From the NCBI GenBank assembly GCA_019925095.2, contig CM034401.1, positions 8,777,838 through 8,841,837 on the forward strand: DNA of 64,000 bases, written 5' to 3'. The stretch's first letter is position 1; each line of letters begins with the position of its first letter. A program made the translations under genes and the position numbers. This document shows, in pieces, positions 1 to 10,567 of this stretch. The notes beneath the pieces were generated by a model. That model saw only the letters and a list, made by a program, of their open reading frames with translations. It was not told the DNA's origin and made no database searches. This DNA is from Dendrolimus kikuchii (lineage: Eukaryota; Arthropoda; Insecta; Lepidoptera; Lasiocampidae).

Positions 1-1075
1 TTTATATCTTATGACTGTGCTTGCGCTGAAACGTGCACTAATATGTAGTTTTATCGCGGTGTGAATAGAGTAGAAAGCTTAGATCATATAAACATCAATG
101 ATAGGAAGTCTTAATTTTCAGTTATTATTTTTTTGTTTGTTCTTTTAACAAACTCTACTTAATATAAGTTCAGTGCCCTTTTTTGGAAATTATTTGGATT
201 TTATTGAATTTACACGCTTACTTATGATTGTTTGTTAATGCTGGGGATGTACCTTAAAATTAGTTATAATATTTTATTACTCGGTTTTATTCTATAGTAC
301 TATATTCTAATGTGAAGTGTGGCTGTTACAATGATCTGGTGTAGATAGTGCGTAGTCAATGTCGGTTAGAAAAAAATATTGATGTCATTTGATCATAATT
401 TATGCTAAACTGGCGAATAAAGTTTAAACAGCGCTTCCCAATATAGTGTCGCATAAAGCCCGATGTTCAATTTGGCGGGATCAAACGCGCGGCAATGGAA
501 CACGGACGGATAGACAGCAATAAACCGTTTGACAATATTCGCGGGGCGGCACCGTGAATTCTAACGTTTTGCGATCAAATGGCCGCACCGTTTTCACACC
601 TAAGCGGTCACGATTGCACGTATTTCAACGGCTGCCGCAGACGAATGTATTGTATTCAAATCGATGGAAAATAGAGGAACGAAAGCGATCTCTTGCGAGT
701 ATTCTAGAAATGACTTCTTATTTCTATTTATATTTATACTTAAAAAATATTTCAAACATTTACAAAAAAATGAAAAGCAGAACTCAGTTTTCGGAACACT
801 TTCATTATATTTCACATCAAATATAAACGATGGCAAAATTCAGAATTTTACAATGGCACACCAGTTGAGACCTAAATATTTACCGGTTTAAACATCGGCT
901 AGTTACGCTAAAACCTTGTCGAAGTGTACCTATAACGGTTGCAGTTTGATTTTAGACAATACATACTAGGCCTCTTAACAACGCTTTGCTTGCATTTACT
1001 GCGTGTCCTATTCCCACTTAAACTATAACATTTCCCTGTATAAAAACTATCCTTTGCTTGTACCTATTATCAAAA
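1..1075. other. AT-rich stretch, no gene recognised
   Basis: Only short overlapping open frames (up to 90 codons near 554-891, on both strands) are present. They resemble no family I know and lie in unbiased AT-rich sequence, so I treat them as chance. No repeat in common with the rest of the window was seen. Confidence 0.6.
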
Positions 1076-1076
1076 G

Positions 1077-1217
1077 TAGATAGATAGATAGATAACACTT
1101 TATTGTACACCTTTACAGAAAACACAGAAAAACTAATAGCCTAAAAATATTCTAAACGTGCACAATGGGCGGTCTTATCGCTAAGAAGCGATGTCTTCCA
1201 GACAACTCGTGACAGGA
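1077..1217 (-). mobile_element. Non-LTR retrotransposon 3' end (LINE family D)
   Basis: On the minus strand this reads a block 'agcgataagaccgcc', then 'gtacaataaagtg', and ends in a (CTAT)n tail, seen on the plus strand as TAGATAGATAGA at 1077. The same block and tail recur at about 4001, 9955, 12190, 18285, 30061, 32575 and 53358. Such microsatellite-tailed 3' ends are usual for insect LINEs. No coding sequence remains. The LINE clade is not determinable from this piece. Confidence 0.65.
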
Positions 1218-1248
1218 ATAATAGTACATTATGGTACTAGTGTGTAAC

Positions 1249-1330
1249 ATTGGTGATTACCGCCGAGGCGCCATTGAGACTCGAGCCGTAGGCGAGGGTC
1301 TTAAGAGAGCCGAGGACGGTAATCATCAAT
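1249..1330. repeat. Inverted repeat with 14-bp arms
   Basis: Left arm 1249-1262 (attggtgattaccg) pairs with right arm 1317-1330 with one mismatch across a 54-base loop. The loop contains 'ccgaggcgcc' and 'gagagccgagg', making it GC-richer than the surroundings. It sits next to the possible MITE that starts near 1349. Confidence 0.5.
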
Positions 1331-1348
1331 ACACACGTGTATCATACG

Positions 1349-1725
1349 ACGTTTTTCAACACACTTGTGAATAAAATAACAACAAAAACTCATTTTATTT
1401 AGTAGATAAAAAAAAGTTATATATGAATGAAAGTTTTATTTATTAAACACGTACGAGTTAAAATTATCTATTTAAATAAGAAGTTGCATGAAATGAGCAA
1501 GCAATAGGAACATTAATTTATTTTTTCTATAGAACACGATCTTTTTTTTTTTAATAAAAACTTTTTTAAGAACAAAGCAACTCAACCAATAAAATTTAAA
1601 AAAAATATCTATAACTCACTAGTGAGTTATAATGTTTTTTACTCACAGTTTGATAATGGGTGTCATTCTGTGCCTAATTGCGGTGACCATAGAGCCACTT
1701 TATGAGCAAATGTGTTGAAAAACAT
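1349..1725. mobile_element. Possible MITE with ~28-bp imperfect terminal inverted repeats
   Basis: The left end 'gtttttcaacacacttgtga' (from 1351) is mirrored at 1698-1725, whose reverse complement reads 'gtttttcaacacatttgctc'. The interior is AT-rich, has no open frame of note and carries a perfect 22-bp palindrome at 1610-1631. A target-site duplication was not evident, so the element type is open. Confidence 0.4.
1610..1631. repeat. Perfect 22-bp palindrome
   Basis: The half-site is TATAACTCACT and the second half is its exact reverse complement with no spacer. It lies inside the possible MITE at 1349-1725. Confidence 0.85.
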
Positions 1726-2999
1726 ATTATATTGGTCAAAGGTGGTATACATAAATATTAGAGGATATACATTACTTACATATAAGCATGTAAAATATAT
1801 AAGTAAGAATTATATTTAATATACATATATAAATACACCTATTGATATTACATACATAAATATATACATATACATAGAAATACGTAAAAATATCAAACAT
1901 CACTATGTTGCAGGTAGTTTTTTTGTCATAGTAGTCAAATACTTATAGGAAATGCCTTGTCATCATTAAATTTTGTTCATTTCTAAGGCTATGAAGAATT
2001 AAGATACATTTTCTTGACTCGATGACTTCGAGATATTATAGACAATACAATTTTTTTTGTATTTTATTTACTTACGGTTTCTTTTTTGTTAGAATATGTT
2101 TATATAGAAATGAATTCAGTTTTTTGGTTGTAGTATAAATATCTATCATATAAAATACCGTGCAAACAGGGTATTGGTGTAATTTCAAATCTTTTATTAT
2201 TCTTCGTCCATTGTTGTTTTATTTCGCGTAAGCTGCATAAAAACCACTGACCGTAAACAGTAGGCCCACATATTAAGCTGTGTATGGCGTCGATATCCGT
2301 ATATTCAATGTTTAAATACTTGCTAAATATTACTCACGTGTTGTCAGGCACTAAAATCATTTTTTTAATTGCTGAATATTTGCCCCACCCGATGGAAAGT
2401 GGTAACTCTTGCTTATAACATCAAATCTGTAACACTAAAGGTATTGCGGGCATGGTACCTGGAATTTGATCATTTGTTACGTTTTATTTAAAAAAAAATA
2501 AAACGCGATAAAAATAAGAATAAGAAAATGAGTTTATTTATAACTATTATTTTTTTTAAAGAAAATAAGAGGGTAACAAGTGGGTTCTTGCCAAACAAAA
2601 ATCAGTTTCCCTGGCTAGTCTTAGAATAGGTACTGGACTCCCCTGAGAATCCTTGCAGTATGCTGGATAGCACGGCAGTCCTTATTCGCAACGCCTAATA
2701 CACGAGGCTCAGGCACATGGACGGAGTAGATTTTGGAGAGAGTGGGAGGAGTTTACTCCCAACCAAATTCCCAGTATGGGAATAATAAGCACTTATTTAA
2801 ACAAGAATATAAATAGTATTTACGAGTTTAGCTTGTATTTAGTAACTAAGATATTAAAATAATAGTTTTCGAAATATGTAACAGTTAAATACGCAGTCTC
2901 ATCTATGAACAAGCCCAAAATGAATTTTGCCTGTACACCGTCACTCAGTCGTCTTTTTTGTACACCTTGAGACGTTCCTTTACGTGTATCCGTGCTGCT
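1726..2999. other. AT-rich stretch, no gene recognised
   Basis: Contains several short TA-rich runs (1780-1880) and nothing coding that I can support. I saw no match to the other repeat families of the window. Confidence 0.6.
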
Positions 3000-3319
3000 T
3001 ATCCGTGCAGGAACGGAGAAAGAATACAATTTCCTGCGGCCCGGCGGCCTGTCGTAAGAGGCGACTAAACAACCCACAGCCAGGTGGTAGGGTATTTGCT
3101 CAACTGGATGGCGACCACCACTGGTCTAGAGTATGCCGCCATAACAACCTTGTGTTGTGTTCCGGCATTAGTGACCAGGTTCCAGTCTCCATTAAGAGAG
3201 CAGCAGCGCATTTGTAGCACCTTTGGTGTTGCAAATGTCCATAGGCGATGGTAACCGCTTTCCATAAAGTGGGCCGTCTGCCTGTCTGCTGAACTCCTGC
3301 AATAAATAAAAAAAAAAAA
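3000..3319 (+). mobile_element. Family A retroposon, near full length
   Basis: Starts 'atccgtgcaggaacggag' and ends 'gaactcctgcaataaa' followed by an A-rich tail, the layout of a short retroposon with a fixed 5' end and poly(A) 3' end. About a dozen relatives occur in the window in both orientations. It encodes nothing convincing: long open frames on the opposite strand recur in many copies only because the copies are alike. A stretch 'ggttccagtctcc' loosely resembles a pol III B box, but a SINE identity is not proven; it could be a non-autonomous LINE 3' end. No clear target-site duplication was found here. Confidence 0.75.
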
Positions 3320-3523
3320 GTATCAAATTATAGTAAGACATTATGGTAGGTGACTTTTCAATTATATATATTATTATATTTTTTTAAATTGATATTCATA
3401 TATTTTAATTTTAGTTATATGTATTATTTTAATTTAAGTATTTATAGTTTTAATTATATATAATTAGTAAACAACGATTGTGAATAGTTGTTGCACATTA
3501 ATGCCGGAAAACAAGTCAAGGTT

Positions 3524-3675
3524 TTTACGGTGGCATACTCCAGGCCAGGGTAGAAGTGGTGGTAGAAGCCAGACTGGTAAAAGTCGATCCACCTGGTTAT
3601 GGATTGTTTTGTCGCCTCGTACGAAACGCCAGCCGGCCACAAGAATTACTATTTGTTGCACGTTCTTGCACGGAG
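3524..3675 (-). mobile_element. Family A retroposon, diverged 5' half
   Basis: Reads the family A segment from the 'tggcatactc..aggccaggg' block to 'ttgcacgga' in reverse orientation, with many substitutions. The poly(A) half is absent. The divergence marks it as an old copy. Confidence 0.6.
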
Positions 3676-4000
3676 TTTTATGTAAAATTAACGTTAATGT
3701 TAAATATGAAATAACAATTCCTTCGAGTAATATGTACGTATGTAGTTGTCACATATATAACTAAGGATTAAACATTTATTTTTCAGTGTAAGTAGTCGCA
3801 TGGAGTATTATCAATTGGACCTTGAAAAATAACAACGACATTTTTTAATATATTATTTTTTTATTTATAAATTTATTAAGTAATTTAAATATAAGTATTT
3901 AATTGATAAAATATGTAGTTTAAGTACGTCTGTTTAAGTTCTACTTAATAATCTGCACACCTACATCGCCAGATTAGGTTAAATTATTCCTTAAGTTAGT

Positions 4001-4127
4001 TTGCCTGGAAAATATTGTTTTAAGCCATAAGGCCGCCTATTGTTTCTACCATGACAATATTGTAATCCTACATTTTTGTATTTGTATTTTTGGTGAGCAA
4101 TAAAGTTTTGTTATCTATTCTATTCTG
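4001..4127 (+). mobile_element. LINE family D 3' end
   Basis: Contains 'taagccataaggccgcctat' and 'gtgagcaataaag' followed by 'ttatctattctattc', matching the plus-orientation 3' end pattern of family D. No coding part remains. Confidence 0.5.
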
Positions 4128-4142
4128 TTATAAATCTAAGTG

Positions 4143-4163
4143 TATATATATATATATATATAT
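4143..4163. repeat. (TA)n microsatellite
   Basis: About ten TA dinucleotides in a row immediately downstream of the LINE 3' end. Confidence 0.9.
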
Positions 4164-6962
4164 GATAATTATAAATAACTAGTGCAGTAAAACTTGAATT
4201 TTTCAAATACATTTGTTGTTAAAACAATATCCGTCGGGTCTTTTTATATGATATGGGTTTTTTTTTACATTGAATGATTTTTTTTAGGTTTTCATACGTA
4301 AATGACGAAAATAATAATTAATTTTGGTCCCGACAAACGCGGCAAGTTTTTTTTAATTGTATTTCATATATAGTACCTAAAATCGAAAATGCAGAAAGCT
4401 ATTTAAACACTTCAATTTTAAAACCGCTTTAGAAGTGAGAATAATAAATATAATGGCTGTTTTACGGTTCAATATTTACGATAAAATTTATTTCAAAGGA
4501 TAAACTTCTGGCAACCCGCGCCACATGCCGCTGATGTCACATTCTCAGATCACTGGAGCGCGTAATAAGTACATACATATTCCTTCATACTTATCCAAAA
4601 AAAATAAACCCGCGTACATATGACATGTCATCGCTGAATAAGCTCATTAGGTGTCACTTTGATATGAAAATTTACAACTTGACATATTTTATCTTTCTAC
4701 GCATGATTAAATCAGTTTCTTTGTGTGTTTGTCAAATCCAAGTCTTTATGAAAACTAAATTCTGATTAAGAACAACACAGATTTTGTAGCTATTTTGCAA
4801 AAACAGAATTCTTATGAAATCATTAAGTCCATCCATCTTTGTTTCTCAGTTATTTTTTTCTTAGAATTTATTCGGTTCATAGGGATAAATTTGAAAAGAT
4901 AATATTATAATTATACGCCACTATGCAATCGTGTCGTAATTTTGTCAACTAAAGATACTCGTAAGAGGCGACCGCTACTATTACCTGTGATATATAGTTA
5001 GTCATATTTAAAATATCAGGGCTATGTTCTTTAATAACGTTTTTATTATATATATTACAGGTATCGAGACTGTATTTCCCAGTCTTAAAAATTATGTCCC
5101 CTTCTAGCTTTTGAACTAAAAAGTAAAAAATTCTGAAAAAATTCCATGTCTTAGAACTCAAAAAATACTTTAAAAAATTGGTTTAAACAATTTTTTTTTC
5201 AAGTAGTTTTTAAGGTCTTAGGTATTTATATTCAATTAAATTCTGTTTTATAAGTTGTCACTTTTTTTGCAACGCTGACAAATAGGCAGACGGCTCGCCT
5301 AATGGAAGTCGGTTACAGCTAAATAGTTATCGCTTAATGCTAAAAATCCCCGTCACTTTTTTATCATCTTTAAAACCTTTGTCGTTGATTATACCTTAAA
5401 AAACTTGGCAAACAACGCGGCATACTTTATTTACTCTCGCGATCAACCTTATAAACGAACCGAATACTTCAACAAAGCAGTTTTAATGAGGCCTTTAACA
5501 ACACCAGACTTTGATGTGATAACTTTTTTCGATATTTTCATCTCCCTGTGGACGAAAAATTTTACTCGTCCCTTTTCTGCACGTGGTTTATTTTATAATT
5601 CCTTCTCTCTCGCGCAAAGTGAGTGCAAAGAAACACTGCCTCTGGCGTCTGCAATCAATGGACCGATGGAATTGAAATAAGATAGGAAAAAATGTCCATA
5701 GTTCATAATAAGTAACTCTTTCTTGTATTTAGTGATGTCATTGAACAAATAACGAGGGTTTACTTCATTTTATGTTTTCCTTTGAAAACAAATTGTTAGA
5801 TATATTATATTAGCTGTGTAAGTGATTTGTTATGTATGTATACATTTTATAGCTATATACTTTTTACACTTATTAGCATTTCTTTAAACAATTTGTCCAT
5901 CCAAAGATTCTGTTAAGCAAAAAACACCTAAATTCTGGTACCCGATATATTATAATTATTATTTATGTATATTGCTACTCTCTGATGAATTAAAAACGCA
6001 ACTGTAACACTGAAACATGCGTTTCTTTCTTACTAAAATCCTAAATATGAGTTTTCATATCTCTAACTCGAGGAATTGTGGGTTACCCATAAAAAGTTTA
6101 TCCACTCAAGGTTTTTTGTAGTGACAATATGTCCTTTCCCAGTATAAAATCTATGTCATTGTTAAATTTGATTAAAATCCATACAACTGAAATTTGATTT
6201 TCATTCAAAATTTTAATAAATTAATGTACGACATCACCGAGTCGTATAGATTCATATCAGTCTCATTTTTTACGAAACAGTACTTCACTGCTACTACGAA
6301 AGAAAAATTTTCTGTGTATGCAAAGCTCATTTCCGTGTCTCAACTTCGTTCACAGTCGGACGAACCTTTGCTTCTTTGAATGATTCGTTGACAAAGTAAA
6401 TCATAAAGAATATTTTTCCTTTTAACCGCAACCAGTCGATCGAGTTATTCGAATACGCTTTTTAATATGATTTATAAATAAATTGTGTGTATTATTTTCA
6501 GGTATGTACAGGTGCTTTTCAATTCGTACAGCGCACTGTAAGTACGTACTTTGACATATTTCGTATTATAATTTAATTCCAGTTACATTAACTCTAACGT
6601 TACTTATGATATATTCAAATTCACTTTGTTTTGTATCAATGTAATTTAAGTTACAACAAAGCCTAAATAAGAATGATTATAATCCTGATTCAAGAAGATA
6701 GGAGGTAGTCCATACAATTGTGTTACCCAATTTTACCCTCCTTGGGATGGTATTTTGAGACAATACAATCTAGCTTTTTGCCAAATTTCATAGCCACAAG
6801 AAAACAAACAGAAAATAACTTTGACATATATCAGCATAAGACATTGAAAGTGTTATTGATTGAAAAATTCATGTACCAAAAGCATATCCTAAAGGAAAAC
6901 AGTACATAAACAGTAATGTTTGTTATAGTAATTATCATATTTAAGTCTTGAAGTTTGTCTAG
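4164..6962. other. AT-rich stretch, no gene recognised
   Basis: Open frames at 5405-5680 and 6194-6379 are short, resemble nothing I know, and have no splice or start context that would argue for them. A very diverged family A 3' end may lie at 5266-5320 on the minus strand ('aggcagacggctcgcctaat'). Confidence 0.55.
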
Positions 6963-6963
6963 C

Positions 6964-7006
6964 CTACGAAGTTGGTCGTCTACCACATATCCAAGCAACT
7001 TCGTAG
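6964..7006. repeat. Hairpin, 11-bp perfect arms
   Basis: Arms ctacgaagttg (6964-6974) and its reverse complement (6996-7006) enclose a 21-base loop. No known element was recognised around it. Confidence 0.7.
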
Positions 7007-7287
7007 AAGTCGACGTTGTGTCGCCGAATGACGCTCACCGAGAACACAATCACCATTAAGTTAAAGGCTAATTAAACCCCTGAGAAACTTGTCTGTCGTG
7101 CCGCACGACCACTGGCTGCCGAATATACGGTCTTATTGATCAACTGCAGCGTTTAGTGTTTGCATCTAACCAATGCAGGACGCAATATAATCTTCTCATG
7201 CTGCGGGTTCGTCTGCTTTTGTGTAAAAGATTTAGGCTTTAGTCGAATGCGTCCTATTTAAAGGGTTAAAAAATATTCATAAATTTT

Positions 7288-7600
7288 ATCCGTCCAGGAA
7301 CGAAGAAAGAATACAATTTCCTGCGGCCGGGCGGCCTGTCGTAGGAGGCGACAACACACCCGACAGCCAGGTGGGGTAGGGCATTTGCCCGACTGGATGG
7401 CTACCACCCCTTGTCTAAAGTATGCCGCCATAACAACCTCGGGTTGTGTTCCAGCATTGGTAACCAGGTTACAGTCTCCCTTAAGAGAGCAGCAGCACAT
7501 TTGTAGCGCCTTTGGTGTTGCAAATGTCCATAGGCGATGGTAACCGTTTTCCATCAAGTGGGTCGTCTGCCTGTCTGCTGAACTCCTGCAATAAAAAAAT
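7288..7600 (+). mobile_element. Family A retroposon, near full length
   Basis: Begins 'atccgtccaggaacg' and ends 'gaactcctgcaataaaaaaa', spanning the whole family A unit with scattered substitutions. A 116-codon open frame on the minus strand covers it but is the antisense reading shared by all copies. Confidence 0.75.
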
Positions 7601-7898
7601 AACGCCATTATGGCATAGCCACATTAGTGTGTACACATATGTTATCTGTCAATATTTAAAGTTATCAAAATTGACGCATCTCAAATAATGCCTTAAATCC
7701 ATCACTATATCTGCACGAAACGGCGTAAATTTTTCACATTATCCCAGATGAAACTCCACCTTTACAACTTGTGTCATTGTTGTGCTGATCCACACTTAAC
7801 CGAAACATCAAATAAACATGAAAAACCCATGGATCACTAGTTAATTAGTGATCGATGGAAAAACCCAAATAAAATTATGCTTTGTTCCGTGAAGACGT

Positions 7899-7946
7899 AG
7901 CAATGACATTTTTTTGCTAAACTATTATCAAAAAAATGTCATTGCT
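7899..7946. repeat. Perfect hairpin, 18-bp arms
   Basis: The left arm at 7899-7916 (agcaatgacatttttttg) and right arm at 7929-7946 are exact reverse complements with a 12-base loop. It directly precedes the ctagctg repeat at 7964. A MITE remnant is possible. Confidence 0.85.
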
Positions 7947-7963
7947 TTAAAATTGATAAAATC

Positions 7964-8168
7964 ACTAGCTGTCCCGGCAGACGTTGTTCTGCCCTGAAGA
8001 AATAAAATTTAGAACTCGATTACAGTGCCACCTACCGGGTCCAATTGTGAATCTAAACGATCCTCGAATCCATATAACACACACAAAAAAATCATTTAAA
8101 TCGGTCCAGCCGTTTAGGAGGAGTTCACTGTCAACACACGTACAGAAGAAATATATAAATAAAGATTT
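7964..8168 (+). mobile_element. Interspersed repeat, 'ctagctg..cagacgttgtt' family, copy 1
   Basis: Shares 'cagacgttgttctgcc', 'gaaataaaatttagaac' and the 'aaatcggtccagccgtttag' region with 13534-13735. This layout is widespread in arthropod genomes as degenerate transposon sequence. The class is not assigned. Confidence 0.55.
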
Positions 8169-8262
8169 GAAGATTGTATTTATTTAATTTTTTTAGCTAC
8201 AAAGCATTAGTAAAAGTGAGAACTTATAATAACACTTTTATAGCTATAAAATTTAATAAATG

Positions 8263-8496
8263 TCATAAATATTTATTTTGATAATGAAAATGACATAAAT
8301 TATTTTTCATACTCTGAAAGTGCGTTTGGAGTTGCCTGATCACAGGAATGAAATTAGTGCTTTTTGTCCCTGGGAAAGGATTTTCCCTGCTGTCAAGAAA
8401 TTTACGAACTATAGATAATAAATGCGACTCATGTCCCAACTTTTTTACAGCCATTGTTAAATCGCGGCGTAAATTGTAATAAAAATATATCAACAA
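8263..8496 (-). CDS. Element X left ORF, unidentified short protein (fragment)
   Basis: An open frame of 77 codons whose first convincing methionine is at 8454 (MAVKKLGHESHLLSIV), giving about 63 residues. Degenerate versions of the same protein occur in the other two element X copies: 'AVKKLG', 'DSRE', 'PGTKS.VFIP', 'RQLQ' and 'YFQNMRN' can be traced at 53135-53330 (minus) and 56510-56704 (plus), with frameshifts and stops. That shared reading across diverged copies supports former coding. I do not recognise the family. A 'FIPV.RQL' pattern faintly recalls the helix-turn-helix start of some insect transposases, but this is only a guess. Confidence 0.4.
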   Translation of the reverse strand: MLIYFYYNLRRDLTMAVKKLGHESHLLSIVRKFLDSRENPFPGTKSTNFIPVIRQLQTHFQSMKNNLCHFHYQNKYL

Positions 8497-8650
8497 TTTT
8501 GTAATATCATTTCATACTTATAAATTACTTTACAATTAATTATTATTTAATTTACATAAGCTTGAGCTAAATATTTACTATCATCAGTGACAAAAAAACA
8601 TACTAGCTGGTAGAATTGCAGAGAACAAAAAAAATTACTTCACGTGTTAA

Positions 8651-8716
8651 ATGAGTTCGTCAGATTTAGTTATGGAATTAAAGCCTGATTTCATGAAAAT
8701 AGTTGTTTGTTTAACT
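8651..8716 (+). CDS. Element X right ORF start (truncated MSSSDL peptide)
   Basis: ATG at 8651 opens MSSSDLVMELKPDF, followed by MKIVV. The 53960 copy reads MSSSDLGTDLTPDL and the 56 kb copy, in minus orientation, reads SSDLDIDLTPDAIRELVV. Conservation of the peptide in three copies argues that it is the real N-terminus of a protein now cut off after about 20 codons by an internal deletion that all copies share. From memory, the opening resembles the N-terminus of insect Crypton-type tyrosine recombinases; I cannot confirm that here. In this copy the frame then runs into the nested LINE. Confidence 0.45.
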
Positions 8717-9114
8717 TCTTCTTCTTATCTTCTTCAGCCACTCTCAGTCCACTGCTGGACGTAGGCCTCCCCAAGTACGCGCCACATATCCCGGTCTCCC
8801 GTCTTCCTCATCCAGCCCCTGCCGGCGATCTTGCGCAGGTCGTCAGACCACCGGGCTGGCGGGCGTCCTACGCTACGTTTGCCGAGACGTGGTCTCCACT
8901 CCAGGACTCGTTTGCTCCATCGGCCGTCGGTCCTGCGACAGACGTGACCGGCCCACTGCCACTTCAACTTGCTAATTTTGCGAGCTATGTCAGTTACCTT
9001 CGTTCTCTTACGGATGTCCTCATTTCTGATTTTATCCATAAGAGAAACACCTAACATAGCCCGTTGAGCGATTTTAAATTTGTGGACCAGTCCCGCTGTC
9101 ACTGTCCAAGTGTG
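8717..9114 (-). mobile_element. RTE-like LINE, 5'-truncated, nested in element X
   Basis: The insertion is bounded by a 9-bp target-site duplication, tgtttaact at 8708-8716 and 9115-9123. On the minus strand it ends in an AAG-rich tail (8717-8742) after a coding fragment. The duplication and the truncated 5' end show insertion by reverse transcription after element X had settled here. Confidence 0.8.
8734..9102 (-). CDS. LINE reverse transcriptase C-terminus (RTE clade-like), fragment
   Basis: The 122-residue frame covers the region downstream of the polymerase domain in RTE-like LINE proteins. Diagnostic stretches are AQRAMLGVSLMDKIRNEDI (about residues 13-31), the WQWAGHVCRRTD segment (about 48-60) and KRVLEWRPR followed by GRPPARW (about 64-86). 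Family proteins are several times longer and carry endonuclease and polymerase domains upstream; both are missing because the copy is 5'-truncated, so no enzyme activity is expected. The frame is intact to its stop near the tail, which suggests a fairly young insertion. Diverged pieces of the same family lie at 10072-10160, 11796-11905 and 26870-27005. Confidence 0.8.
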   Translation of the reverse strand: MTAGLVHKFKIAQRAMLGVSLMDKIRNEDIRKRTKVTDIARKISKLKWQWAGHVCRRTDGRWSKRVLEWRPRLGKRSVGRPPARWSDDLRKIAGRGWMRKTGDRDMWRVLGEAYVQQWTESG

Positions 9115-9272
9115 TGTTTAACTAATCAGTTTTTATTTACTTTCCTCATATTCGAAATGAAAATCAGAGTGTTAACCTCGAAATGAAAGGCCTATTTAGG
9201 CACTCGAATTGTTAGCCAAGCTATGTCATGTCTAAGTAGGTCACTCTCACCTCTCGTGTAACAATCTGCTTT

Positions 9273-9954
9273 TCCTCGTCAGATGCTGTGTACGATATAC
9301 CTAATTCATTATCGATGACACGGCCGCCTATTGTTTGCACCATACAGTCTATGTTCTTGCAGGCAAATTGTTTCCGTTCTCGTCAATTTGCCGTTGAGAG
9401 CGTAGAGACTATGATTCCCGTGTCGCCTTGTTGCTTGTTAAGGTGAAATATTCACTGCCTCAACTATTATGAAACGGATGCATTTCACTTTGATGTCAAA
9501 GTAAAGCAAGCACTATTATAACCGACTGGACGAAAAGGTTGAACGTAATTTAGTTTTGATTCTGTTCCATAGTGTTTTATAGGACGTAAAATATACAGGA
9601 AGCTGTTGTTAGACAACCATTGTCCACTACTACTAGGTGCACTAGGCCTTACAATATTTGCGTCACTCACCCTGATCCTCCGCTTTTCTTAATTACCCCT
9701 TACTGGTGACTTTGTGTTGATTTTTTTAGGCCTTTCGGATTGGAAAACCTACTACAATCTGCATATACTATCTGCAATATAGCTATATGTTTATTATGTT
9801 TAAATAGTTGCATTTTATCACCATATCTTGTATATAACTTATGTGTATATTTGTATATATAGTATACTTATAGTTATATATTTATTATTAAAATATAAGT
9901 AATCGTACAATAATTATGTATACCACCATCGCCACTCCTAATCAGCAATATTCT
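9273..9954. other. No gene recognised
   Basis: Mixed sequence with a possible LINE D scrap at 9320-9350 ('ggccgcctattgtttgcacc') and an AT-rich run at 9780-9900 that probably belongs to the 3' UTR of the LINE D copy that follows. The open frame at 9485-9670 is unsupported. Confidence 0.5.
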
Positions 9955-10062
9955 TGTCACGGGTTGTCTGGAAGAGATCGATAAGACCGCGCTTTGTACA
10001 CAATTAGAATAATACTAGTTCGTAAGTTTTCTGTAATGTTGTACATTATCTATCTATCTACA
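9930..10062 (+). mobile_element. LINE family D 3' end
   Basis: Reads 'gtataccaccatcgccac', 'gggttgtctggaagagatcg', 'ataagaccgcgctttgtac' and ends in CTATCTATCTA. The upstream 'accaccatcgcc' block is shared with the copy at 53358-53520 in reverse, so the family D unit extends well upstream of the tail. Confidence 0.65.
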
Positions 10063-10071
10063 ATTGCCAAA

Positions 10072-10160
10072 ACGTGACCTCAAATCTAGGACTTGTCTGC
10101 TCCATCGGCAATCAAGAAGGTGGAGTCCGTGCTAATTTTACGAGTATTTCGATTAAAATA
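10072..10160 (-). mobile_element. RTE-like LINE relic
   Basis: 'ggacttgtctgctccatcgg' matches the LINE at 8717-9114 ('ggactcgtttgctccatcgg'), with flanking similarity to 'gccgagacgtggtctccac'. It is too diverged to translate. Confidence 0.5.
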
Positions 10161-10207
10161 GAATAGAATATACTATATTATATAAAAATGACATATTAAA
10201 TAATTCT

Positions 10208-10376
10208 ATCCGTGCAGAAACGGAGAAAGAACATAATTTCCTGCGGTCAGGCGGCTTTTCGTACGATGCGACAAAACAACCCACACTCAGTTGGTAGGGT
10301 GTTTGGCTATCTGGATGGCTAGCACCCCTGATCTACAGTGTACCGTCATAACTACCTTGAGTTTTGTTCCATCTTA
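10208..10376 (+). mobile_element. Family A retroposon, diverged 5' half
   Basis: 'atccgtgcagaaacggagaa', 'ttcctgcggtcaggcggc' and 'tggatggctagcacccctg' follow the family A order. The copy stops before the poly(A) half. Confidence 0.65.
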
Positions 10377-10567
10377 TGGTAGCTCTTACCGCCCATAGAC
10401 TACCTTTGAGAGTATAAGAAGGACAACAAAAGTCGATAGTTGCTGAACCAGCACGTAATTACGTATTGTACAAGACGCCTTATGTAGCCAGTTTGGAGGT
10501 ACTACAAAGTTTATCGAAGACTGTTATAAGCGAATAAACTAGCCTGCTAGCTTTGACATATTCACTA

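Larger units (their letters stand above)
8300..9270 (+). mobile_element. Element X copy 1, with RTE-like LINE nested inside
   Basis: The element consists of a left part with a minus-strand ORF (ATG at 8454), an AT-rich spacer with a conserved block 'gagctaaatatttactatc', a plus-strand ORF start at 8651, and a right end with a long hairpin ('gaaaggcctatttaggcac' against 'gtaggtcactctcacctctc') ending 'gtaacaatct'. The same order occurs at 53135-54185 and, inverted, at 55821-56704. This copy was split by the LINE at 8717-9114. Both ORFs are truncated, so the family looks non-autonomous. Edges are accurate to about 15 bases. Confidence 0.6.

Noticed and set aside
1077..1097. CRISPR-like or telomeric array in the short tandem repeats
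   Set aside because: These are simple LINE microsatellite tails; no spacers, and no TTAGG repeats were seen.
3065..3265. Recurrent peptide 'MESGYHRLWTFATPK' seen in many places
   Set aside because: It is the antisense reading of family A copies; it recurs because the copies are alike, and it has no consistent start, length or frame integrity.
4960..4990. Family A fragment suggested by 'ctcgtaagaggcgac'
   Set aside because: Only about 15 bases match and the flanks do not continue the similarity.
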